A program made the position numbers and the translations under genes. A DNA stretch of 64,000 nt, taken from the NCBI GenBank assembly GCA_964398915.1, contig CAYNOR010000006.1, positions 61,137 to 125,136 on the forward strand. The letters run 5' to 3'. Positions 1 through 6,811 of this stretch are shown one piece after another. The notes under the pieces were generated by a model. The model ran no database searches, was not told the DNA's origin, and worked only from the letters and a program-made list of their open reading frames with translations. The stretch is from Tichowtungia sp964398915. GTDB taxonomy: Bacteria; Verrucomicrobiota; Kiritimatiellia; Kiritimatiellales; Tichowtungiaceae. Numbering within the stretch: the stretch's first letter is position 1; each line of letters opens with the position of its first letter.

Positions 1-48
1 CCTGCTCTAACCGGTTGTTCCATCAGGATGGTCGTTGTTAGCGTTGTT

Positions 49-77
49 TTGACAGTCGTTCGCGCGGCGTTTAGCAT
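49..77 (+). promoter_or_regulatory. putative sigma-70 type promoter
   Basis: TTGACA at 49-54, a 17-base spacer, and TAGCAT at 72-77 form a good -35/-10 pair. Transcription would start near 84, giving a short leader to the ATG at 110. The -35 is a perfect consensus match; the -10 matches at four of six positions. Confidence 0.5.
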
Positions 78-109
78 GCTGGCATTTCATGCTAAAGGAT
101 TGGAGATTT

Positions 110-778
110 ATGAAGGCATTTCAAATCGGGTTGATGGTTCTTCTGTTCGCAGGGATCGTTTGCGGCCAGCCGCTGGAGATCACTGCTTATGATCCGGTGA
201 GCGGGGAGGTGAAAATCAAAGACGGGTCGGGGAGTGCCACCCGGCTGTTCGACACATTCAGTGCGGAAGAACAACAGCAAATTACCGAATGGCTGGCGGA
301 TAAGGAGTTTAGAAAATTAAAAATAACGATCCAAAAAGAAAGCAAGAAGGAATATAAAGAAGAATCTTTCTTCACGTCCGGCAGTATTAAGAAGGTGTCA
401 TATAGTATAACGGTGAAAAATCCTGCACAGATCGAATTCAAGGATCTCGAGCTGGTCTGCCGCATATTTTGTGAAACGAAAGGAGGGAAAGTGGATCGAC
501 CATGGGGCGTGGAGGACAAAAAAAAATTCACAATTGCACCCGGTGAAACCCAGCGGTTTGAGCAGTCTGTGGGGATTCGTGACCAAAAAACTGAATTTGA
601 ATCTTACCGCGACTCCTCATGGAATTCCGCAGTGGTTTCTCCGGAGGATATAATCATAAAGGATAAGCTTCTGGGTTTGTACTTGTGCATCAGTAAAAAA
701 GGTCGGAATGGGAAGGTCATGAAACTGGAGCAGGAAGCGGGCCATATCCCCGATGAGAAAAAATGGTCGCAGTATTGA
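110..778 (+). CDS. secreted protein with SLA1-homology-like domain; probable N-terminal half of a split SUMF1 protein
   Basis: The product is 222 residues. The start at 110 has GGAG four bases upstream and begins directly with a signal peptide (MKAFQIGLMVLLFAGIVCG); an ATG at 89 is in frame but lacks a ribosome site. After the signal, a segment around residues 20-60 with RLFDTFSAEEQQQITEWL resembles the SLA1 homology domain 1 seen in secreted PVC proteins, followed by a beta-rich region of unknown function. The TGA at 776-778 is followed, in the same frame and after one sense codon, by the SUMF1-domain reading frame. The two therefore probably formed one exported protein. No catalytic residues are recognisable in this half. 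Confidence 0.7.
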   Translation: MKAFQIGLMVLLFAGIVCGQPLEITAYDPVSGEVKIKDGSGSATRLFDTFSAEEQQQITEWLADKEFRKLKITIQKESKKEYKEESFFTSGSIKKVSYSITVKNPAQIEFKDLELVCRIFCETKGGKVDRPWGVEDKKKFTIAPGETQRFEQSVGIRDQKTEFESYRDSSWNSAVVSPEDIIIKDKLLGLYLCISKKGRNGKVMKLEQEAGHIPDEKKWSQY

Positions 779-781
779 CCT

Positions 782-1795
782 TTGGTTCAGCCAAAAACAA
801 CGACTTCCCGCATGCCGGAAAATGTTTCTGCTGACCGAAAAAACAGCGGAAAGGCAAGCGCGGAGGGCCTGGTGTTCGCGGAGGGCGGAACTTTTATAAT
901 GGGCGGGGGGGATGTATCCGATGACATGCTGCGGGGTGAAGATGAACTTCCCGCTCATTCCATAACGTTAGATTCGTTTGAGATCGCAAAATATGAAACC
1001 ACTCATGAAGAAGTGTTCCGGGTTTTAAGCTGGGCTCTTAAAGGCGGAAAGGTATGGCTGAAAGGGAATACCGGCAAAGGATACGGAGCCATGGTGTATC
1101 TGTCTGCCGGGAAAAAGAAACAGCTTCTGCGCACGTATATAGTCGGGGTTTCGTGTGACGACAATGGACTTGTGTTAAAGCGAGGGTGGGAGAATCACCC
1201 CTGCTCTCAAGTCACCTGGTACGGTGCAGCAGCTTACTGCAATTTCCGTTCCGAGATGGAGGGGCTGGCTCCCTGTTATGACATGGAGAAGGGTTGGGAA
1301 TGTAATTTTAAGGCAAGCGGGTATCGGCTGCCGACCGAAGCCGAGTGGGAATATGCCGCGAGAGGCGGGGCGTCCGGAAGGGGAACTATATACAGCGGGT
1401 CTGATTCTCTTGAAGATGTCGGGTGGTGTAATCAAAAACAGACGACAGTGGATTACCGGACAACGGAGATTAAGATTAGGCAGGATGATGACCGGGAGCA
1501 ACCCGTTGGAACCAAAGAGCCCAATGAACTGGGGATCTATGATATGAGCGGCAATGTGTCGGAGTGGTGTAACGATTGGTACGGAGAATACGATGACAAA
1601 GCGCAGACAAACCCTGTTGGGGAAAAACGCGGGAAGAGTCGTGTTGTGCGAGGTGGGAGTTATATTGATTCACCACAGTTTTGCCGAGTTTCGGCCCGGC
1701 GGAACGAAGACCCGGACAGGGGCGTTTCAGGGCTGGGGTTACCTGACGGCGGATTTCGTGTTGTTAAACCGGTTCCTAAAAATTCCGGCGATTAA
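782..1795 (+). CDS. SUMF1/formylglycine-generating-enzyme-like domain protein, probable C-terminal half of a split gene
   Basis: This frame encodes a SUMF1 (FGE-sulfatase) fold. GLVFAEGGTFIMGGG opens the domain, YRLPTEAEWEYAARGG lies in the middle, GIYDMSGNVSEWCNDWYG follows, and RVVRGGSY with GGFRVVKP closes it. The closely spaced catalytic cysteine pair of true formylglycine-generating enzymes is not visible: only one Cys occurs in the QFCRVSARR region. A sulfatase-activating role is therefore unlikely, and it may be a structural or ligand-binding member of the family. The only start codons are TTG at 782 and ATG at 812, neither with a ribosome site. It is in frame with the preceding gene across a TGA, so it may be untranslated unless readthrough occurs. 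Confidence 0.7.
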   Translation: MVQPKTTTSRMPENVSADRKNSGKASAEGLVFAEGGTFIMGGGDVSDDMLRGEDELPAHSITLDSFEIAKYETTHEEVFRVLSWALKGGKVWLKGNTGKGYGAMVYLSAGKKKQLLRTYIVGVSCDDNGLVLKRGWENHPCSQVTWYGAAAYCNFRSEMEGLAPCYDMEKGWECNFKASGYRLPTEAEWEYAARGGASGRGTIYSGSDSLEDVGWCNQKQTTVDYRTTEIKIRQDDDREQPVGTKEPNELGIYDMSGNVSEWCNDWYGEYDDKAQTNPVGEKRGKSRVVRGGSYIDSPQFCRVSARRNEDPDRGVSGLGLPDGGFRVVKPVPKNSGD

Positions 1796-1807
1796 TTGCA
1801 GCCATGA

Positions 1808-2005
1808 AGGCGGCCCGGGTGCAAGGTGACGCCGCCGGTCTCCTGCGGGTTGCTTGCGGGAACGTTCCGCGACGAACTGCTCGAAAAGGGCGAGATTGAG
1901 GAGCGGGCTGTCTCACTTAGTGACCTGAAACGGGCAAAAGCTGTCTGGCTGATAAATTCTGTTCGCAAATGGCGGAGGGTTTCTGTTAACTGGACGGCCT
2001 TATGA
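1808..2005 (+). pseudogene. pabC: 3' remnant of aminodeoxychorismate lyase (pabC/pabB-C, class IV aminotransferase fold)
   Basis: About 65 codons are open in one frame after a stop at 1805-1807, with no start codon. The translation contains TPPVSCGLLAGTFRDELLEK and ends ...KRAKAVWLINSVRKWRRV, the C-terminal signature of 4-amino-4-deoxychorismate lyase, often fused to PabB. The cofactor lysine and the rest of the N-terminal part are missing. The stop TGA (2003-2005) overlaps the purQ ATG (ATGA), so an intact ancestor was probably translationally coupled to purQ. Recombination that brought in the upstream SUMF1 gene may have removed the 5' part; that step is inference. Confidence 0.7.
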
Positions 2006-2799
2006 AACCTAAGATTTTAATTATTACGGGCTATGGAGTGAACTGCGAAGCGGAGTCATCGCGGGCGTGGGAACTGGCGGGCGGGTCACCGGTTAAGGTT
2101 CATCTGAATGACCTGCTGGACAGTCCGGTGCAGATGCGCGATTTCTGCGGGCTGATGTTTATCGGCGGATTCTCCTACGGCGACCACATGACCAGCGGCC
2201 ATGTTTTCGCTTTGCGGGTGAAGCACCACCTGCGCGAAGAACTTCAGAAATTCATCGACGACGGAAAAATCATTCTCGGCGTCTGCAACGGGTTTCAGAC
2301 AATGACCAAGATCGGCCTGCTGCCGGGGCTGAACGGCGAATATTTTGATCCGAAGGTTTCACTGATGCAGAACGACTGCGGCACCTTCCAGAATTTCTGG
2401 GTCAATTTGAAGTTCGAGGCTAACTCGCCGTGTATCTTCACCAAAGGACTCGACACGATGCCGCTGCCGATCCGCCACGGTGAAGGTAAGATTTTTACCA
2501 CGGACAAAGCCGTCATCGAACAGATCGAAAAACTCGGTTGCGCCGCCGCGCGCTATGCGGATGCTGCCGGCAATCCGACCAAAGATTTTCCGGCCAACCC
2601 GAACGGCTCGCTGAATGCCATTGCCGGACTGTGCGATCCGACCGGACGCATCTTCGGCCTGATGCCGCATCCCGAGGCCTATCTTTTTCCGGAAAATCAT
2701 CCCAACTGGGACATTCAAAAACTGAACGGCACGCTTCCCGCGCACGGGCTCGGGCTGAAGTTTTTTGAAAACGGCGTGAAGTATCTCGCCGCCAGCTAG
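2002..2799 (+). CDS. purQ: phosphoribosylformylglycinamidine synthase, glutamine amidotransferase subunit PurQ
   Basis: The product has 265 residues. PurQ hydrolyses glutamine and passes ammonia to PurL for conversion of FGAR to FGAM in purine synthesis. The class I glutaminase nucleophile lies in LGVCNGFQ (about residue 94), and the catalytic His-Glu pair in GLMPHPEAY near residue 220. GYGVNCEAES at the N-terminus is typical of PurQ and of the PurL glutaminase domain. The ATG overlaps the stop of the pabC remnant, leaving its own initiation signal weak. No purL or purS is adjacent. Confidence 0.9.
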   Translation: MKPKILIITGYGVNCEAESSRAWELAGGSPVKVHLNDLLDSPVQMRDFCGLMFIGGFSYGDHMTSGHVFALRVKHHLREELQKFIDDGKIILGVCNGFQTMTKIGLLPGLNGEYFDPKVSLMQNDCGTFQNFWVNLKFEANSPCIFTKGLDTMPLPIRHGEGKIFTTDKAVIEQIEKLGCAAARYADAAGNPTKDFPANPNGSLNAIAGLCDPTGRIFGLMPHPEAYLFPENHPNWDIQKLNGTLPAHGLGLKFFENGVKYLAAS

Positions 2800-2874
2800 C
2801 TGGTCTATAGATTTTTCAAAATACTAAAAAATGCAGTTCTTGAGCCGCGAAGCGCTGTGCCGCAACGCAGTTGC

Positions 2875-2888
2875 TTCCAAAGTTTGGA
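2875..2888. repeat. short palindrome, TTCCAA/TTGGAA family
   Basis: TTCCAAAGTTTGGA lies in the purQ-ilvC intergenic region and is one of several related palindromes in the window (others at 8968, 8998, 11364, 13288, 21500 and 30324). Confidence 0.5.
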
Positions 2889-2899
2889 GAAAAGAGACA

Positions 2900-2928
2900 T
2901 TGACGAGGCGGGGCTTTCCACGTAAAAC
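2900..2928 (+). promoter_or_regulatory. putative ilvC promoter
   Basis: TTGACG (2900-2905), a 17-base spacer and TAAAAC (2923-2928) precede ilvC. Predicted initiation near 2935 gives a leader of about 40 bases ending in an AAAGGAG ribosome site at 2962-2968. A second -10-like TATACT at 2956 is too close to the start codon to be preferred. Confidence 0.5.
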
Positions 2929-2975
2929 GCCCGCTTGCTTAGGGGATAGGCCCACTATACTAAAGGAGAAAAACC

Positions 2976-4076
2976 ATGGCAGTTATTGATTTCGGCGGCA
3001 CAAAAGAAACCGTCGTCACCCGCAAAGAGTTTTCGCTGGCGAAAGCCCGCAAAGTTCTGAAGAACGAAGTGATCGCGGTTATCGGCTACGGCGTACAGGG
3101 CCCGGCCCAGGCGCTTAACCTGCGCGACAACGGCTTCAACGTCATCATCGGTCAGTCCAAACAGTTCATGCAGGACTGGAACCGCGCGATCAAAGACGGT
3201 TTCGTCCCGGGCAAAACCCTGTTCGAAATCGAAGAAGCAGTTCAGAAAGGAACTGTCATTCAATACCTCCTTTCCGACGCCGCCCAGAAACTCTGCTGGC
3301 CGCAGATCAAGCGCAACCTGAAAGCGGGCGACGCCCTCTACTTCAGCCACGGCTTCTCGATCGTTTACAAAGATCTGACCAAAATCATTCCACCGACTAA
3401 CGTGGACGTTCTTTTGGTTGCTCCGAAAGGTTCCGGCTTGAATGTTCGCCGCAACTTCCTGACCGGCGCAGGGATCAACTCCAGCTTCGGCGTATTCCAA
3501 GACGCCACCGGCCGCGCCGAAGAGCGTTGCATGGCACTCGGTATCGGTATTGGTTCAGGCTACCTGTTCCCGACCAGCTTTGAAAAAGAAGTAACGTCCG
3601 ACCTCGTCGGCGAGCGCGGCGTCCTGATGGGCTGTCTCGCTGGTGTTATGGAAGCGCAGTATGAAGTGCTCCGCAAGAACGGTCATAGCCCGTCCGAAGC
3701 GTTTAACGAAACGGTTGAAGAGCTCACTCAGAGCCTGATCCGCCTCGTTGACGAAAACGGCATGGACTGGATGTTCTCGAACTGTTCCGCCACCGCACAG
3801 CGCGGCGCGCTGGACTGGGCGCCGAAGTTCAAAAAAGCCACGTTGCCGGTATTCAATGACCTCTACAAAGCGGTCAAAACGAAATCCGAAGCCAAGCGCG
3901 TTCTGAAAGTCTGCGGTGCCAAGGACTACAAAGTCCGCCTGACCGCAGAACTGAAAGCCATCCACGACTCTGAAATGTGGCAGGCTGGCGCAGCTTCCCG
4001 TTCGCTCCGTCCGAAAGGCGAAGCCAAAGTGATCGCCAAAGGCACCAAAGGGGTCGGCGGTCGCGCCACCAACTAA
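2976..4076 (+). CDS. ilvC: ketol-acid reductoisomerase (NADP+)
   Basis: The 366-residue enzyme performs the Mg- and NADPH-dependent isomeroreduction of acetolactate and acetohydroxybutyrate in branched-chain amino acid synthesis. The Rossmann motif is IAVIGYGVQGPAQALNLRDN (about residues 33-52). The metal-binding C-terminal knotted domain contains SDLVGERGVLMG and EAFNETVEELTQSLI. From memory of family sequences it resembles the Bacteroidetes/plant-like branch (LFEIEEA, YLLSDAAQ, VAPKGSG) more than the common short class I form. AAAGGAG lies seven bases before the ATG. The gene has its own promoter and terminator, so it is monocistronic. Confidence 0.95.
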   Translation: MAVIDFGGTKETVVTRKEFSLAKARKVLKNEVIAVIGYGVQGPAQALNLRDNGFNVIIGQSKQFMQDWNRAIKDGFVPGKTLFEIEEAVQKGTVIQYLLSDAAQKLCWPQIKRNLKAGDALYFSHGFSIVYKDLTKIIPPTNVDVLLVAPKGSGLNVRRNFLTGAGINSSFGVFQDATGRAEERCMALGIGIGSGYLFPTSFEKEVTSDLVGERGVLMGCLAGVMEAQYEVLRKNGHSPSEAFNETVEELTQSLIRLVDENGMDWMFSNCSATAQRGALDWAPKFKKATLPVFNDLYKAVKTKSEAKRVLKVCGAKDYKVRLTAELKAIHDSEMWQAGAASRSLRPKGEAKVIAKGTKGVGGRATN

Positions 4077-4100
4077 AGTCTGAATCCATCAGACGACGAA

Positions 4101-4129
4101 ACGGGCTCCCGCAAAGGAGCCCGTTTTTT
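4101..4129 (+). terminator. rho-independent terminator of ilvC
   Basis: ACGGGCTCC (4101-4109) pairs perfectly with GGAGCCCGT (4116-4124) across a six-base loop, followed by a run of T to 4129. It lies 25 bases after the ilvC stop. Confidence 0.9.
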
Positions 4130-4155
4130 ATGAGGCGTGCAGGGCCGTTCCTAAG

Positions 4156-4183
4156 TTGACTCCGGCCCTTTTTTCCTTATATT
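4156..4183 (+). promoter_or_regulatory. putative pgk promoter
   Basis: TTGACT (4156-4161), a 16-base pyrimidine-rich spacer and TATATT (4178-4183) precede pgk. The leader would be about 30 bases with AAAGGA before the ATG at 4222. It probably drives pgk-tpiA and perhaps secG. Confidence 0.6.
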
Positions 4184-4221
4184 CGGGGCTCATTTTTTAA
4201 CCTTTGGAAAGGAATGTTGCT

Positions 4222-5478
4222 ATGAAGAAAATGACGATTCGTGATGTGGATGTGAAAGGTCACCGGATTTTGATGCGTGTGGATTTCAATGTGCCGGTTA
4301 AAGAAGGTAAAGTGGGCGATGTAACCCGTATTACTGCCGCTATTCCGACGATCAAGTATGTGCTCGAAAAGGGCGGTTCGCTCGTGCTGATGAGCCATCT
4401 CGGACGTCCGAAAGGTAAAGGTTACGAAGCGGAATTCAGTCTTAAGCCGGTTGCCGCCAAGCTGGAAGAGCTGCTGGGCAAGCCGGTTCAATTCGGAACC
4501 GATTGTGTTGGTGCTGAAACCATAGCTCAGGCCAAGGCACTCAAGGCCGGCGAAATCATGGTGGTCGAGAACACCCGTTTCTATAAGGAAGAAGAAGGCA
4601 AAGCCAAGCTGGCTGACGATGCTACCGACGAGCAGAAGAAAGCCGCCAAGGCTGAAATGAAGGCCAAGCAGAAAGAACTCGCCAAGAAGCTGGCCGAACT
4701 CGGCGATGGCGAAATCTTCTGCAACGACGCCTTCGGTTCCGCTCACCGCGCCCATGCTTCCACCGCGATTGTCTGTCAGTTTTACAAAAAGAACGTCGCC
4801 GGCTTCCTGATGGAGAAGGAAATTGATTACCTCGGCAAGGCGCTCGAAGCTCCGGAAAAACCGTTTGTCGCCATTATCGGCGGCGCGAAAATTTCCGGCA
4901 AGATCGACGTGGTTACCAGTCTGATGGATAAGTGCGACGCCATTCTGATCGGCGGCGGCATGGCGTATACCTTCTACAAGGCGCAGGGCTTTAAGGTTGG
5001 CAATTCGCTGGTTGAAGATGATCGCGTTGAAATGGCGAAAGACATTCTGGCCAAGGCCAAAGCCAAAGGCGTCAAACTGATGCTTCCTGTCGATAATATT
5101 GCCGCTGACAAATTTGATATTGCGGCGAACACCAAAGTGGTTGGCGAAAACATCGAAGACGGCTGGATGGCTCTTGATGTCGGCCCGAAAACAATAGCCC
5201 TTTACTGTGCGGAAGTCGCCAAAGCCAAAACGGTGGTCTGGAACGGCCCGATGGGATGCTTCGAAATGGCTCCGTTTGCCAAAGGCACTTTCGCGGTCTG
5301 TCAGGCGGTAGCCGATTCCGACAGCGTCAGCATTATCGGCGGCGGCGACAGCGTGAGCGCAGTCAACAAGAGCGGTCTGGCCGACAAGATGACCCACATC
5401 AGCACCGGCGGCGGAGCCAGCCTTGAGTTTCTCGAAGGCAAGCAACTTCCCGGCGTTACCGCGCTGACAGATAAGTAA
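4222..5478 (+). CDS. pgk: phosphoglycerate kinase
   Basis: The 418-residue enzyme converts 1,3-bisphosphoglycerate and ADP to 3-phosphoglycerate and ATP. Visible family signatures are RILMRVDFNVPV near the N-terminus, LMSHLGRPKGKG (substrate loop), VVENTRFYKEEEG, the hinge region FVAIIGGAKISGKI, and the C-terminal nucleotide segment SIIGGGDSVSAV with HISTGGGASLEFLEG. A charged Lys/Glu/Ala-rich insertion lies near residues 130-155, making the protein longer than the usual 390-400 residues. The ATG at 4222 is chosen over the upstream in-frame TTG at 4204 because AAAGGA precedes it at proper distance. tpiA follows after 25 bases. Confidence 0.96.
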   Translation: MKKMTIRDVDVKGHRILMRVDFNVPVKEGKVGDVTRITAAIPTIKYVLEKGGSLVLMSHLGRPKGKGYEAEFSLKPVAAKLEELLGKPVQFGTDCVGAETIAQAKALKAGEIMVVENTRFYKEEEGKAKLADDATDEQKKAAKAEMKAKQKELAKKLAELGDGEIFCNDAFGSAHRAHASTAIVCQFYKKNVAGFLMEKEIDYLGKALEAPEKPFVAIIGGAKISGKIDVVTSLMDKCDAILIGGGMAYTFYKAQGFKVGNSLVEDDRVEMAKDILAKAKAKGVKLMLPVDNIAADKFDIAANTKVVGENIEDGWMALDVGPKTIALYCAEVAKAKTVVWNGPMGCFEMAPFAKGTFAVCQAVADSDSVSIIGGGDSVSAVNKSGLADKMTHISTGGGASLEFLEGKQLPGVTALTDK

Positions 5479-5503
5479 CTTTAAAATCAGACTGGAAAAT
5501 CTT

Positions 5504-6259
5504 ATGAGAAAAAAAATTATTGCGGGCAACTGGAAGATGAATAAGACCGTTGCCGATGCGGTGACGCTGGCCAAGGGTATTCACGCTGAACTGGCTGGAT
5601 GTACAGAAGTTGAAGTAGTGGTCTGTCCGCCGTTCACGGCGCTTAAATCCGTCAGCGACGTGCTGACTGACAGCCAGATCAAGCTGGGCTGTCAGAATAT
5701 GAGCTCGGAAGACGACGGAGCGTACACCGGCGAAATTTCCCACGCCATGCTCAAAGAGCTTTTCGTCAAGTATGTCATTCTCGGCCACAGCGAGCGCCGT
5801 GATTATTACAAAGAAACCGACTTCTGGGTGAACAAGAAGGTCAAAAAAGCGCTCGAAAAAAATATGCGTCCGATCGTTTGTGTCGGAGAAAAGCTGGCTG
5901 ACCGCGAAGCCGGGAACACCGAGAAAGTTGTTGAGGCGCAGGTTCGCGGCAGTCTGGCCGATATTACCGCTGAACAGTTTGAGAATGTTGTGGTGGCGTA
6001 TGAGCCGGTCTGGGCGATCGGCACCGGTAAAACGGCAACCAGCGAACAGGCACAGCAGGTGCATGCCTTTATCCGTGGCATCATCCGCGACATGGTTGGC
6101 GAAAAGGCGGCCAAAGGTCTGCGTATTCAGTACGGCGGAAGCATGAAGGCTTCGAATGCCAAGGAACTGCTTTCGCAGCCGGACATTGACGGCGGTTTGA
6201 TCGGCGGCGCGGCGCTTGAGGCTCGTTCCTTCATCGATATCGTCAAAGCAGGAATGTAA
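5504..6259 (+). CDS. tpiA: triosephosphate isomerase
   Basis: The 251-residue TIM barrel interconverts dihydroxyacetone phosphate and glyceraldehyde 3-phosphate. GNWKMN carries the active-site Asn and Lys, ILGHSERR the catalytic His, and VVAYEPVWAIGTGKTA the catalytic Glu and the flexible loop. IQYGGSMKASNAKELL and GGLIGGAAL form the phosphate site. It lies 25 bases after pgk and is probably cotranscribed with it, the common pgk-tpiA-secG arrangement. Confidence 0.96.
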   Translation: MRKKIIAGNWKMNKTVADAVTLAKGIHAELAGCTEVEVVVCPPFTALKSVSDVLTDSQIKLGCQNMSSEDDGAYTGEISHAMLKELFVKYVILGHSERRDYYKETDFWVNKKVKKALEKNMRPIVCVGEKLADREAGNTEKVVEAQVRGSLADITAEQFENVVVAYEPVWAIGTGKTATSEQAQQVHAFIRGIIRDMVGEKAAKGLRIQYGGSMKASNAKELLSQPDIDGGLIGGAALEARSFIDIVKAGM

Positions 6260-6273
6260 GAGAAGAAGGTATT

Positions 6274-6348
6274 GGTCTTTAGGTTGTGGACTTTGGGGAC
6301 ATGAATTTGTGTTGGCAGAGTTCTTCCTAAAGCCTAAAGTCCAAAGCC
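6274..6348. repeat. degenerate intergenic GACTTT/AAAGTC word repeat
   Basis: The tpiA-secG gap holds repeated words such as GTCTTTAGG, GGACTTTGG, CCTAAAG and AAAGTCCAAAG in both orientations. The same vocabulary recurs after the genes ending at 10800 and 11113, suggesting a dispersed low-complexity intergenic repeat. No gene is visible here. Confidence 0.4.
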
Positions 6349-6369
6349 TAATGTCTTAGGAGAAAATTT

Positions 6370-6714
6370 ATGGCTGTTATTCGTACATTGCTCATTATTC
6401 TGGAAGCCGCGTGCAGTTTGGCGCTGATCGGTTTGATTCTGCTGCAAAAATCTAAAAACGAAGGCCTCGGCCTGGCGTTCGGTTCCGGCGGCGGCGATTC
6501 ACTTTTCGGCGCGCGGGCCGGTAACGTGCTGACTAAAGCGACGGTTGTGATCGGTGGTGTCTTTTTATTGAACACGCTGATTCTCGGTATGCTTTTTGCC
6601 GGCAGTGCCAGCGAGTCGCTTATGGATAATGCCAAGGTTGAACAACCCGTTCCGATGGAACAGACTGCAATGCCTCAGGCTCCGGTGCAAATGCCGGTCA
6701 GTCCTGCGGAGTAA
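6370..6714 (+). CDS. secG: preprotein translocase subunit SecG
   Basis: The 114-residue protein has the SecG layout: a first membrane helix (residues 5-24), the conserved cytoplasmic loop LLQKSKNEGLGLAFGSGGGD with FGARAGNVLTKAT, a second helix (about 55-80), and a short tail rich in Pro, Gln and Met. SecG assists SecYE during protein export. TAGGAG precedes the start. It follows tpiA after a 110-base repeat-containing gap. Confidence 0.92.
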   Translation: MAVIRTLLIILEAACSLALIGLILLQKSKNEGLGLAFGSGGGDSLFGARAGNVLTKATVVIGGVFLLNTLILGMLFAGSASESLMDNAKVEQPVPMEQTAMPQAPVQMPVSPAE

Positions 6715-6730
6715 CGGAGGCTTTCCTCCC

Positions 6731-6811
6731 ATATCGAACAAGGAACTCCGAATAATGAAGTAAGAGTTATGCGCAAATTCACTTCGTTATTCATTATTCC
6801 CTGTTCGATAT
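6731..6811. repeat. imperfect 31-base inverted repeat spanning a start codon
   Basis: The left arm 6731-6761 and right arm 6781-6811 are reverse complements with only a few mismatches (outer ten bases ATATCGAACA perfect). The start codon of the binding-protein gene (6769) is in the loop, and the right arm encodes part of its signal peptide. An mRNA hairpin here could hide the ribosome site. Confidence 0.6.

Noticed and set aside
2935..2961. TTGCTT...TATACT as the ilvC promoter
   Set aside because: The spacer is only 15 bases and the -10 is too close to the ribosome site; TTGACG-N17-TAAAAC upstream is better.
4177..5574. Long minus-strand open frame of 465 codons opposite pgk-tpiA
   Set aside because: It is the antisense shadow of pgk; the plus strand carries all family motifs, and the minus frame shows no recognisable domain.
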